Shown: positions 11,514 through 21,530 of the stretch, in pieces | How the letters are laid out: the number at the start of each line of letters is the position of its first letter | How positions within the stretch are numbered: the stretch's first letter is position 1 | From: Doris montereyensis | Lineage: Eukaryota; Mollusca; Gastropoda; Nudibranchia; Dorididae | Reading direction: 5' to 3' | Length of the DNA: 64,000 bases | Assembly (NCBI GenBank): GCA_037039925.1 | Contig: JAXRKP010000936.1 | Location: forward strand, 28,501-92,500 | Position numbers and translations under genes: made by a program | Notes under the pieces: generated by a model | Database searches by the model: none | Told to the model about the DNA's origin: nothing | Seen by the model: the letters and a program-made list of their open reading frames with translations, nothing else

Positions 11514-12065
11514 TCATTTCTTGACAGATTCGCTTGAATTCAACTCCTCATCTATCGACATCCTGTCTCGGTCCACTGATATTTTCACCTCGCCCCATAT
11601 ACGCTTGTCACGAAAACACTGAGCATGGGCTTTAAGGTGTGCCTCGAGATCTTCACACCTGTCCACCTGGCCGTAGAGTTCAATTTTAGAGATGAATCCT
11701 GCAGGACATGGATACCAAGTGTTGTAAGAAACCAAGCCTTTGAAGAGGCGGGAAGAGCCATTTTTGGATGAGTTGATAATCGGGTGCTGAATTGTTTCTT
11801 GGAGCGAACGTGATATAAATATAGCTATGCCGTCCTTTCTGTGCTGGATAAGCTTTTCATTTGTGGGTAACGGTTGCGCAATCAAGATATCCATGACGAA
11901 ACGCCCGTTAGGATAAAGGTATCCGTTCAATTCGTTGTTGTTAAATAAGTCACAGAACCCATCGACTGTCAAGGGTTCAACTGTGTTGTTGTCTTCTAGT
12001 GATATTCGTGTTGAGGACTCCCTTTGGTTCATGCCAGCTTCCGTGGCTGAGAAAGAATACTCATT
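11514..12065 (-). CDS. unknown minus-strand gene, terminal exon 3
   Basis: The acceptor is CTTCTTCCTACAACAG. The exon then reads NEYSFSATEAG and continues without a stop for 183 codons to TAA at 11514. The product has mixed, soluble-protein composition: GYLYPNGRFVMDILIAQPLP, then IAIFISRSLQET, FKGLVSYNTWYPC and a charged end (DRDRMSIDEE). Four cysteines are spread through it. No transmembrane segment or signal peptide is visible. The open frame is far longer than chance at this AT content, and it sits directly behind a good acceptor, which is why I call it real. Entry phase 0 matches the exit phase of exon 2. Confidence 0.7.
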   Translation of the reverse strand, partial: NEYSFSATEAGMNQRESSTRISLEDNNTVEPLTVDGFCDLFNNNELNGYLYPNGRFVMDILIAQPLPTNEKLIQHRKDGIAIFISRSLQETIQHPIINSSKNGSSRLFKGLVSYNTWYPCPAGFISKIELYGQVDRCEDLEAHLKAHAQCFRDKRIWGEVKISVDRDRMSIDEELNSSESVKK

Positions 12066-15000
12066 CTGTTGTAGGAAGAAGACAAAAGAAAATTATTGTA
12101 CGGACGACCTCAGTGAAGTTTATCTACGACATATACAGACTAAAACTATCAGATCCGGTCAAAAAGAAATGAGACGAGAGCTTGCTCCATAGTCAATAAA
12201 AAAAAGACACACTATTTATGAGGCAAACAAAAAGGAGATACAACACCCCCCTGAAATACAAAGAACGGTTGAGAGAGAGGAATCAGACGTGAGTGGAAGG
12301 CAAGGCAATAACTAGTCCAATGACATCAAAGAGTGGACAGAAATGACCTTCCCGAACATCTTATTGACAGTCGCAGACAGAACCGCTTGGCAGTGGATGT
12401 CTACTCTTTGCACACCCCCCATCCCCCCGACGACTGACGCGGTCATGAGGAATGAGGTAACTGGCTGCTTAGCAGACTAATTAATCAGGCAACATCGAGC
12501 ATAGTCAGCTGTTGGATAGGTGACGTCATGGCAGGTCACCAAATATCCATTAAATATGGACTTAAGTTCTCTCCCCCTAATGGTTTCCTGTCCTTGGCTT
12601 TCATTGAGTTTTACATCAATAAAGATTATGTCTTGACTACCGGTTTGTATCCCTTTAAACCCATCAAACTGTTTGAACAAACGCTCTCCAATATGAGTTT
12701 AAAGGATAAGAACATAGCTACATCAATAAATACGAATGGGAATGGACATAACGAAGAAGTCAAGGAGACAATATGGGAATGGCCACACATGAGGTCTTAA
12801 AAACAGCGATGACACAAAATGGTGCTGGTTGACCTTGAACAAAAACATAACATATTAAAGTTCTGGTGAACCTTGAGCAGAAAGATGACACAATAAAGTT
12901 CTGGTGAACCTTGAGCAGAAAGATGACACAATAAAGCTCTGGTGAACCTTGAGCAGAAAAGATGACACAATAAAGTGCTGGTGAACAGAAAGATGAGACA
13001 ATAAAGTGCTGGTTGACTTTGAACAGAAAGATGACACAATAAATTGCTGGTTGACTTTGAACAGAAAGATGAGACAATAAAGTGCTGGTTGACTTTGAAC
13101 AGAAAGATGAGACAATAAAGTGCTGGTTGACTTTGAACAGAAAGATGAGACAATAAAGTGCTGGTTGACTTTGAACAGAAAGATGAGACAATAAAGTGTT
13201 GGTTGACTTTGAACAGAAAGATGAGACAATAAAGTGCTGGTTGACTTTGAACAGAAAGATGAGACAATAAAGTGCTGGTTGACTTTGAACAGAAAGATGA
13301 GACAATAAAGTGCTGGTTGACTTTGAACAGAAAGATGAGACAATGAAGTGCTGGTTGACTTTGAACAGAAAGATGAGACAATAAAGTGCTGGTTGACCTT
13401 GAATAGAAAGATGACACAATGATGTGCTGGTTGACTTTGAACAGAATGATGAGACAATAATGTGCTGGTTGACTTTGAACAGAAAGATGAGACAATAAAG
13501 TGCTGGTTGACTTTGAACAAAAACATGACACAATAATATGCTGGTTAACTTTGAACAGAAAGATGAGACAATAAAGTGCTGGTTGACTTTGAACAGAAAG
13601 ATGAGACAATAAAGTGCTGGTTGACATTGAATAGAAAGATGAGACAATAAAGTGCTGGTTGACTTTGAACAGAAAGATGGCACAATAAAGTGCTGGTTGA
13701 CTTTGAACAGAAAGATGGCACAATAAAGTGCTGGTTGACTCTAAACAGAAAGATGAGACAGTAAAGTGCTGGTTGACCTTGAGGCAGAAAGATGAGACAA
13801 TAAAGTGCTGGTTGACTTTGAATAGAAAGACACAATGATGACTTTGAACAGAAAGATGAGACAATAAAGGGCTGGCTGACTTTGGAACAGAAAGATGAGA
13901 CAATGAAGGGCTGGTTGACCTTGAACAAAAAGATGACACCGTAGAGGCTGATTGACCTTGAACAGAATGATGACACAATAAAGGGCTGGTTGACCTTGAA
14001 CAGAATTATGACACCGTAAAGGGCTGGTTGACCTTAGACAGATGGAAAACACCATAACGAGGTGATTGACCTTAGACAGAACGATGACAACGTAAAGGAC
14101 TGATTGACCTTTTAGACAGAATGATGACGCCATGACGGGATGATTAACATAGGCAGAAGGATGGCACCGTAAAGGCTGTTTGAACTTAGACAGAAGGATG
14201 ACAGGTAAAGGGCTGGTTGACCTTAAACAGAATGATGACACATAAAGGGCTGGTTGACCTTAAACAGAATATATGACACCGTAAAGACAGCTGGTTGACC
14301 TTAAACAGAATGATGACACCGTACAGCTGGTTGACCTTTAAACACAATGATGACACCGTAAACAGGTTGACCATTAAAACAGAATGATGACACCATAAAG
14401 GGCTAGTTGACAGATAGGTAAAATTAACGCAATCTTACAGACATATAAGACACAGACATAAAAGTACACATAACAATGGTAAAATAAGATCTTTATATGA
14501 TGACACCAAAAAGATTACAATGGTAAAATAAGATCTTTTGACATATATTCACATGACAATGGTAAAATAAGATTACAGACATATAGAAGTGTACAGATGA
14601 CAATGGTAAAACAAGATCTTACAGACATATAGAAGTGTACAGATGACAATGGTAAAATAAGATCTTACAGACATATAGAAATGTACAGATAACAATGGTA
14701 AAATAAGATCTTTACAGACATATAGAAGTGTACAGATGACAATGGTAAAATAAGATTCTTACAGACATATAGAAGTGTACAGATAACAATGGTAAAATAA
14801 GAGCTTACAGACATATAGAAGTGTACAGATGACAATGGTAAAATAAGATCTTATAGACATATAGAAGTGTACAGATGACAATGGCAAAATAAGATCTTAC
14901 AGACATATAGAAGTGTACAGATGACAATGGTAAAATAAGATCTTACAGACATATAGAAAGTGTACAGATGACAATGGTAAAATAAGATCTTTATAGACAT

Positions 15001-17896
15001 ATAGAAGTGTACAGATAACAATGGTAAAATAAGATCTACAGACATATAGAAGTGTACAGATGACAATGGTAAAATAAGATCTACAGACATATAAAAGTGT
15101 ACAGATGACAATGGTACAATAAGATCTTTATGGACATATAGAAGTGTACAGATGACAATGGTAAAATAAGATCTTACAGACATATAGAAGTGTACAGATA
15201 ACAATGGTAAAATAAGATCTTACAGACATATAGAAGTGTACAGATGACAATGGTAAAATAAGATCTTACAGACATATAGAAGTGTACAGATAACAATGGT
15301 AAAATAAGATCTTACAGACATATAGAAGTGTACAGATGACAATGGTAAAATAAGATCTTACAGACATATAGAAGTGTACAAATAACAAAGGTAAAATAAG
15401 ATCTTATAGACATATAGAAGTGTACAGATGACAATGGTAAAATAAGATCTTACAGACATGATGAGGACATAGAAAAATGCTTATTTTGATAAATTTATTA
15501 AAGTCAATGTTACTTACTCTACGCTCAATATATTCTGTTCCAATATCATCAGGGAACGTCTTTTTAGTTGCAATTGTCACAAAATCACAGTTAGGATATA
15601 TTTTGTTCATACATTTCATCAACGAGATTGCATAGCGTTTATTGCGATATTGTACAAACGTTCGTGATCCACCAATCACAATCGTCTTTCCACAATCAAT
15701 TCCACAGTAAGCGAAACTGAAGGTCGTCTGAAAACGAAATAAAAAAAAAGTTAGTTGCGAGGATCTTATATGCTCTTATGCACCTTTGGAGAAGGACGAG
15801 AAAAAGGAGGTCCCGCTTAGAGATCACAACACTCTGTGCACGTTATAGATCATTTTGCTGTTTACAGGGCAATCCGGGCAAAATTTAAATTCCTAAAAAA
15901 AAAACCGACAGCACCTTATTTGTGGATGTGGGTTAAATTGAATCAAATTGCATCTTTTCGACAGAGCTGTTATTACCTTGATTGAGAGCTAACATCTTTA
16001 TCACCTGGTTGTTCTGGCTTGGGTGTAAGGAACTGGTTTTGAAGATCAACACCTAGTAATAATACATTGTATATGTATCCAAAATATCTTCTTCTTCTTC
16101 TTCTTTATTATGGGACTTGGGTCGTTTGAGCTCCGAGAGAGTCCTGGAACGGCGATAAAGTTGTTTACGGCCTCATCTGCTGGCTTAGGGCTAGCTGTGA
16201 GTCCTGCGGATTAATCCACCTTCGGTTATCGGACCAGCTCCATTAGTTACCTTGCAAGAAAGGGGAGCTACCCCATAATGCCGAAAACCCGCTTAGCTCC
16301 CCCTCTCGAGAGTAGGTTCACTGTTGGTCTTTGAAGATATTTTTTTTGGAAATTCAGTCATTGCTGGTCTGGGGTCACAAAGAGATTTATTGGGAAATTC
16401 AGCCATTGCTGATTTGAGTTCACAAAGAGAGTTATTGGGAAATTCAGCCCTTGCTAGTCTGAGTTCACAAAGATATTTTTTTTGAAAATTCAGCCATTGC
16501 TGATCTGAGTTCACAAAGAGAGTTATTGGGAAATTCAGCCATTGCTGGTCTGAGTTCACAAAGAAAGTTATTGGGAAATTCAGCCATTGCTGGTCTGGGT
16601 TCACATGACCGTGACCTTGGTTTGGGGACCTTGGTTTGGTGACCTTGGTTTGATGGGCGAGCGAAACACGCCGTCAGGGGGCACATTGGAATCTAACTTA
16701 AAAATGTCCCTGGTTAAAAAAAAAAATACGTACACACAGAAACAGACAACACGCATCACACATCACGCATCACACATCACGTATCGTGGGAATATGCACC
16801 GTCTATACGGAGCTAAAATCTCTGGGGATATCCCGAGAAGCGCGTGTTTTCGCAGTTGTGCTTTAACCACCTACGATAACAGGGTACCGCGATCAATTAA
16901 TGTATCCAGTACATCATCTGCAATGATATTTTGCAGCATTTCTGCTATTGTAGGCAGTCAAATATATAACTGAGGAAACACTACGCGCTTCGTTGCAAAA
17001 TCCTGCTCTCTTTTTCTTCTTCTTCTTCCTTTGTTGTAATAGTTAATGCATCTGCCACTTGTATTTTTCTTACTTCCATTCTTTCTTGGTAGTAATATAA
17101 AAGACAAGCATAGTTTCGAAAACAATCATTTAAATATACTGCTGCAGTTCTGTGGAACAAATTACCTGAACATTTAAGATCTCAAACAAATTTTAATCAA
17201 TTTAAAAACCATATTTCGATGTGGAAATGTAAAGATTGTCAGTGTCATTTGTTCTATATAATTGTATATCATATTTCTTTTGTTAACTGTAGATTTTTAG
17301 AAACTAGATTCTTAATCTTATCTTAGATAGCATTTTGGTAATATTTTCTATTGAGATGTCGATGAAAAGCCCATAAGGGTTTATTAAGTTATTTCCCTTT
17401 GTGGTATCTGCATGTCTTTATTTCTTATGACAATATATAATGTTACCGACAATAAATACTTTTTTAAATTGAATATTACACCCCGGATGGTACTAAGAAC
17501 GATTATTAGATCGGGTTAGGATTCCAGTCTGAGGATACGTACGTAGGCGTGGAGGTTTTATTCCAATTTTTTAATTACCCGATATAACCTGACCAAAATG
17601 GCGGGCTAGCTGAATGAAAATGCTAATCACAAAGACGGAGAAACTATGAAGTTTACATTAATTCAACGTCACTTTAGTCAAAACATCTTCTCAAACAAAA
17701 GCCATCTGGGGATGATTTAAAGCCTACATGTAAAATATGGTTACTCTTAGTGGCCTATCAACATAGCGTTTGGTGAACAAAGATCGACCAACTCATAATT
17801 ACATAATATATAGATCTATGGTTATAGTTGGGTAATCTTCATCTTGCTGTTTCCGCCCATTAGATCAGCGAGGTGACATCGGGAACTTCCGAACAA

Positions 17897-17930
<34 letters not shown>

Positions 17931-18319
17931 TGTTCCCAAACAAAGAGTTTTGGATGTTTTATGGCAGTCTGTTCAAGCAAAAGTCAGACATCTTGCTTGT
18001 TCTGGTCAAAAACCGCTTGAAATTTGGTGCTGAATTAACAACTAAAGAAAGATTCATCTTTTACAGTCGCAGTATAAGTTGAGCCGCTTCATTATATTTT
18101 TTAAAGGTAATCTTTGAAGTCTCTAAAATCAAAATGGCTATCACTGGATGGCCGTCCAACTGGTGAATCAAACAGCGCATGTAGGGGTCTTGTACATACT
18201 TGTCGAAAGAAGTGGATGAGGTAATCTTGACATGCGAAGTTTGGGTCATCAGCCGTCATGGCCGCCACAATTGGAAGGTCGTCCAGTCGAGCCAATCTCA
18301 CAGCAGACTTTGGGTTCAT
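11514..18319 (-). CDS. spliced minus-strand gene of unknown function
   Basis: Three exons are proposed. Exon 1 is 18319-18200 (ATG, 40 codons), exon 2 is 15727-15518 (70 codons) and exon 3 is 12065-11514 (183 codons plus stop). All three junctions are in phase 0, giving about 293 residues. Exons 2 and 3 have good GT-AG signals. The exon 1 donor (GTATGT) is acceptable, but the exon 1 reading frame is disputed (see its entry). I do not recognise the product. The exon 1 pattern VRLARLDDLPIV, followed in another frame by MRCLIHQLDGHPV, looks like the first strands of a GNAT-type acyltransferase fold. Exon 2 (RYAISLMKCM then CDFVTIAT) could be the acetyl-CoA-binding strand-helix region. That is a weak inference. 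Introns carry SINEs and minisatellites. Confidence 0.5.
12066..12799. other. intron sequence, unassigned part
   Basis: Between exon 3 and the minisatellites I see no element with clear ends. A C-rich string (acaccccccatccccccgac) is at about 12412. The frames at 12477-12680 (minus) and 12528-12800 (plus) overlap in opposite directions and have no recognised relatives. Confidence 0.4.
12800..14415. repeat. 38-bp minisatellite, about 40 units
   Basis: The core unit is agatgagacaataaagtgct followed by ggttgactttgaacagaa. Units between about 13000 and 13760 are nearly identical. Both edges are diverged (agatgacac variants, ccttagacag variants), the usual picture of an array homogenised in the middle. 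All long minus-strand frames here (repeats of SFCSKSTST) are artefacts, open because the unit lacks stops in those frames. Confidence 0.95.
14420..15458. repeat. 46-bp minisatellite, about 22 units
   Basis: The unit contains ttacagacatatagaagtgt, acagatgacaatggtaaaa and taagatc. It starts within a few tens of bases of the end of the 38-bp array but shares no obvious sequence with it apart from the short (g)atgaca string. Confidence 0.95.
15518..15727 (-). CDS. unknown minus-strand gene, exon 2
   Basis: On the minus strand the acceptor is TTTATTTCGTTTTCAG and the donor is AGA|GTAAGT, both strong. The exon is 210 bases, 70 codons in one open frame: TTFSFAYCGIDCGKT, IVIGGSRTFVQYRNKRYAIS, NKIYPNCDFVTIATKK and a TEYIERR end. 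The alternation of hydrophobic strand (TIVIGG), basic helix (RNKRYAISLMKCM) and strand (DFVTIAT) is compatible with an acyltransferase core, but no diagnostic motif is certain. Phase 0 at both ends. Confidence 0.7.
15786..15951 (+). mobile_element. SINE-A, 5'-truncated copy
   Basis: It begins at the gagaaggacgagaaaaagga block, keeps agatcacaacactctgtgca and tgtttacagggcaatccggg, and ends in gaatcaaattg. Located in the intron upstream of exon 2 of the unknown gene. Confidence 0.75.
16090..16345. repeat. dispersed repeat E, copy 2
   Basis: (CTT)n, then gtttacggcctcatctgctg, gctagctgtgagtcctgcgg and cataatgccgaaaacccgct, in the same order as the 2541-2785 copy. Confidence 0.55.
16340..16612. 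repeat. tandem array of a ~45-bp unit, six copies
   Basis: Units share gaaattcagccattgctg and tctgagttcacaaagag. The array is fused to the end of repeat E. The minus-strand frames here (DQQWLNFP repeats) are artefacts. Confidence 0.9.
16613..17094. other. unassigned intron-like sequence
   Basis: Contains ggtttg-type short repeats (16618-16655) and an ACACATCACGCATC cluster at 16745-16785. A short minus-strand frame near 16950-16871 is discussed under rejected items. Confidence 0.35.
17095..17460 (+). pseudogene. LINE reverse-transcriptase C-terminal end and 3' tail
   Basis: The plus-strand conceptual product near 17112-17250 reads FKYTAAVLWNKLPEHLRS then NFNQFKNHISMWKC. This is the AVLWN.LP..LR......F+ pattern found at the end of Jockey/CR1-type polymerases. 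The rest of the element upstream is missing. An AATAAA lies at 17451. Confidence 0.65.
17461..17894. other. unassigned sequence
   Basis: No coding or repeat family recognised, apart from a short scrap of repeat D (catcttgctgtttccgccc, about 17840). Confidence 0.35.
17896..17930. repeat. (CA)n microsatellite
   Basis: About 17 CA units. Confidence 0.9.
18200..18319 (-). CDS. unknown minus-strand gene, probable exon 1 with frame conflict
   Basis: The ATG at 18319 opens MNPKSAVRLARLDDLPIV and continues to DYLIHFFRQ, followed by a possible donor GTATGT at 18199. With that donor the exon joins exon 2 in phase. However, the next 130 bases in the +1 frame are strongly protein-like (YVQDPYMRCLIHQLDGHPV, then IAILILETS). 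They would continue the first part smoothly if one A of the plus-strand run gaaagaag near 18205-18208 were extra. So either the donor is right and the downstream frame is coincidence, or there is a one-base sequencing error or mutation and the exon extends to about 18065. In the second case a further exon is needed before exon 2. Confidence 0.45.
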
Positions 18320-18434
18320 TTTGCTTGCACTTAAAGTATGGAAGGAATCAAGATGTTACAATATGTAGATGAAAGTCACGAACTGCTGAATTATTATAAC
18401 AAGTTATAAACAAATTGAAATAGCATCAATAGCA

Positions 18435-18595
18435 ACTGTAGCAGTAGCAGTAGCAGCAGCAGCAGCAGCAGTAGCAGTAGCAGCAGCAGTAGTAGTAGTA
18501 GTAGCAGTAGTAGTAGTAGCAGTAGCAGTAGCAGTAGCAGTAGCAGTAGTAGTAGTAGTACTAGTAACAGCAATAGTAGTAGTAGTAATAGAAGT

Positions 18596-18630
<35 letters not shown>

Positions 18631-18832
18631 CAGCAGCAGTAGTAGCAGTGGCAGTAGTTGCAGCAGCAGCATTAATAGCAGTCGCAGTAGCAGAAGTAGT
18701 AGTAGTAGTAGAATTAGTAGCAGTGGTAGTAGTAGTTGTAATAGTAGTACAGCAGCAGCAGCAGTAGTAGTAGCAGCAGCAGCAGCAGTAGCAGTAGTAG
18801 CAGCAGTAGTAGTAGTAGTAGTAATAGTTATT
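18435..18832. repeat. (AGC)n/(AGT)n trinucleotide tract
   Basis: About 400 bases of AGC, AGT and rare AAT or ACT triplets. It is the strand complement in kind of the CTA/CTG tract at 9690-10715. It lies just upstream of the proposed ATG of the unknown minus-strand gene. Confidence 0.95.
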
Positions 18833-19129
18833 ATTTCATTTCAATCATGCCCCCCTCGCCCCCTCCTATTACATCGTGGCAAGTGTTGAGGCAAGCAATT
18901 AAACCTTTGAGGATAGTCATGAATATAACTGATGGGTCAAAAGTTATGGCCCGGAGTTTGAGAGCTTGTAACGTACAAAAGAAGATATAACATTTTGTTT
19001 GAAATGTGCTTTAGTGTATAATAGCTATGGTATCTTATTACTATCCTTTCAAAATATGAACACGGCTGATGTTGTAGTCTTAAACGTATGCTTATTTGTG
19101 TACTGTGGGTAGAAAATATGATATTATGT

Positions 19130-21530
19130 CAACGGAAAATTTCTTCGATTTCTTTCTTTAATTCTTTATCAGCTCCCGTTCTATCTTCCGGTGTATGAGT
19201 TCAGATGCCGAAATGATCTTTCTCCTGGCTGCCCTGTCCTGACATTTTCTGTTTCCTTCCGTGAAAGTTAAATTTCTTTGTTATAATGCCTCTTTTATAT
19301 CTTCTTCCCACTGTCCCCGAGGTCTGCCTTTTGGTCTTTTACCTTGAGTTCTAGCACTGTATACTGATTTAGCTATTATATTGTCATTCATTCTGTTTAC
19401 ATGCCCAAACCATCTCGGTTGATTTATTTCTATCTTAGTTTTGTATGCCACCTGCCTTGTTTTGATCTCTTATTGTTGTGTTTCTGATTTTGTCTCTTTT
19501 AGTTTTCCCTACTACTCTTCTTAGATATTTCATTTCAGCAACCTGTACTCTACAGTATTCTCTACTGTCTAAGGTCCAGGTTTCACTGCCATAGAGGAGA
19601 GTAGACAATAAACTGTATTGTATACTGCCATTTTGGTTTTTGTTGACAATTCTTGTTTACCTACAAATGTCTTTCCTAGATGGTTATATATTGCCATTGC
19701 CTTTTGAATTCTCTAGCTGATTTCTTCTCTTAGCTTTTCCTCTGAGTTAATCATTACTCCTGGGTAATTGTAGCTTTGAACTTGTTCCAAATTCTCCTTG
19801 CCCAATTTAAGATTTTGTATTTTAGCTTCCCTAGTTATTAGCATTGTTTTGGTTTTCTTTGCATTTATTCTCATTCCTCTTTTATTTAATTCATTATTCA
19901 TCATATTGATATTCGACTGACGGTCTCTTTCTGATATTCCAAACAGAGCTAAATCATCGTCAAATGAAAGCATTGATACATTTACTGGTTTGAGCGTCTA
20001 CATACCTACATCCATTTTCTTCATTTTTGAGGATGCCTTTGCGACTGAATCCATAACTGGGATAAACAAATGAGAGCTAAGTGTACACAATTATCTTACT
20101 TTTATATCTACATCAAATTCTTCATATACATTTCCAGCTATTCTCACTGCACATTTATTGTAAAAACCTTTAATGGCGTCTATAAAACCTTATGATCTTT
20201 TAAGGAATGCCATAATTTGTCCCTCCTCACAGTGTCAAATGTCTTTTCTAAGTCAATAAGACACAGGTGCAAGTCAATGTTTCTCTCAAGGGATTTTTCT
20301 ATTATTTGTCTAATTGTAAATATGTGGTCTTGTACACTTCTTCTTGGTCTAAATCCACACTGGTGTTCTTTAATCTGATCCTCTAATCTTTTCCTTGGTC
20401 TCATTTCCAGAATCCTGGCATACACGTCTCCTGGTACGCTAAGTAGTGATCCTTTCTTATGTATTGGTACTACTGTTCCCTTTTTCCAGTCGTCTGGCAC
20501 CTGTTTGGACTTGTTGGCATATTCCATGTAGTAGTTAGTCTGCCTCTCTCCCTTGGTTTTTAATCATTTCTGGATAAACTTGATTTGCTCTTGGGGCATT
20601 TCCTAATTTCACTTTTCTTATAGCTGTTTGGAGTTCTTCCATTAATATATCTACATCTTCAATGTATCATCTGGATTACTTGTTACTCTTACTAATGTAT
20701 CGGTACTCATCGTTTCATATGTTCTGGAGGGATTATGTAATTGTTGAAACTACTTTCTCCACGTTTCCATGATTTCGCTGTCTTCTTTCCTTATTTCTCC
20801 TTTTGTGTTCTTACACGCTTTGGTCTCTTATGCTCTTGATTTCTCCTCAGAACAGCTTTTGATTTGCTTGATAGCTTTCTTGAAGTCTTTGCCCAAACTC
20901 TTCCCACTATTCCTATTTTTCTTTCCTCACTTCTTCTTTGGCGTTAGTTCTTTTACTCACGTAATCTATCATCATCTGGCCTTTTTATTTGCAAATTTTT
21001 CTTCCAGGCACCCTTTTTTTCTTTGATCTTAGTCTTGACATTTTCATTCCACCATGCTGTTCTTTTACCATGTCCTTTAATTTGTTTCCTAACACAGACA
21101 TCTTCAGTACAACTGAGGAGTGTTTTTTTCTTTATGCATTTGCAACTTTTCTTCTATTGTGCTGTCATTCAGATCCGTCTGCCTTTCACTAATGAATCAT
21201 TTTTTATCCTGGCTTGGTATATCTGTTTTACTACTGCTTATTTAGTTTTCAATTTTGAGTTTAGTAGCTTTTTTCTCTTTCCTTTTCTCTTTGTTTTCTT
21301 CAGTCAGTAATCTCATTTTGGCAATCACTAGGTGATGATCACTAAAGATGTCTGCTCCTCTGTGTACGCTTGTATCCATTGTACTGTAAAAAGGGAGCTG
21401 TTAACTATTGTGTAGTCTATGATTGACTTTTCACGTCTGTCTTCATTTACTTTTGTATATTTGTAGATATCCTTATGAGGAAAAAATGTGTTGGCTATTT
21501 TCATGTTTCTCTTGAAGCAAAAATCTGATT
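19130..21530 (-). pseudogene. RTE-like LINE copy A1, 5'-truncated and decayed
   Basis: On the minus strand the fragment runs from the late endonuclease domain (FCFKRNMKIANTFF, about 21520) through the linker and reverse transcriptase to the tail. Polymerase landmarks: DDWKKGTVVPIHKKGS (about 20480), CGFRPRRSVQDHIF, LIDLEKTFDTVRRD, and the catalytic box as LSFDDDLALFG (about 19970) where (Y/F)ADD is expected. Then come KRGMRINAKKTKTM and VQSYNYPGVMINSE. The tail around 19300-19150 resembles GRPRGQWEEDIKE. Stops and frameshifts are frequent. The family is the one often seen next to 'craniofacial development protein 2-like' endonucleases (RTE/BovB group); the family name is inferred from motif style. 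Confidence 0.8.

Noticed and set aside
12760..14241. Long minus-strand frames (up to 393 codons) with repeating SFCSKSTST text
   Set aside because: They lie wholly in the 38-bp minisatellite; the unit has no stop in these frames, so the openness is a repeat artefact. The same text appears in more than one frame.
12800..15458. CRISPR-like array (regular repeats)
   Set aside because: No constant-repeat/variable-spacer structure; whole units are repeated head to tail, in a spliced animal genome.
16871..16960. Minus-strand IAEMLQNIIADDVLDTLIDR, reminiscent of a death-fold (CARD-like) helix pair
   Set aside because: Only about 28 codons, closed by stops on both sides, with no convincing splice sites; too short to support a domain call.
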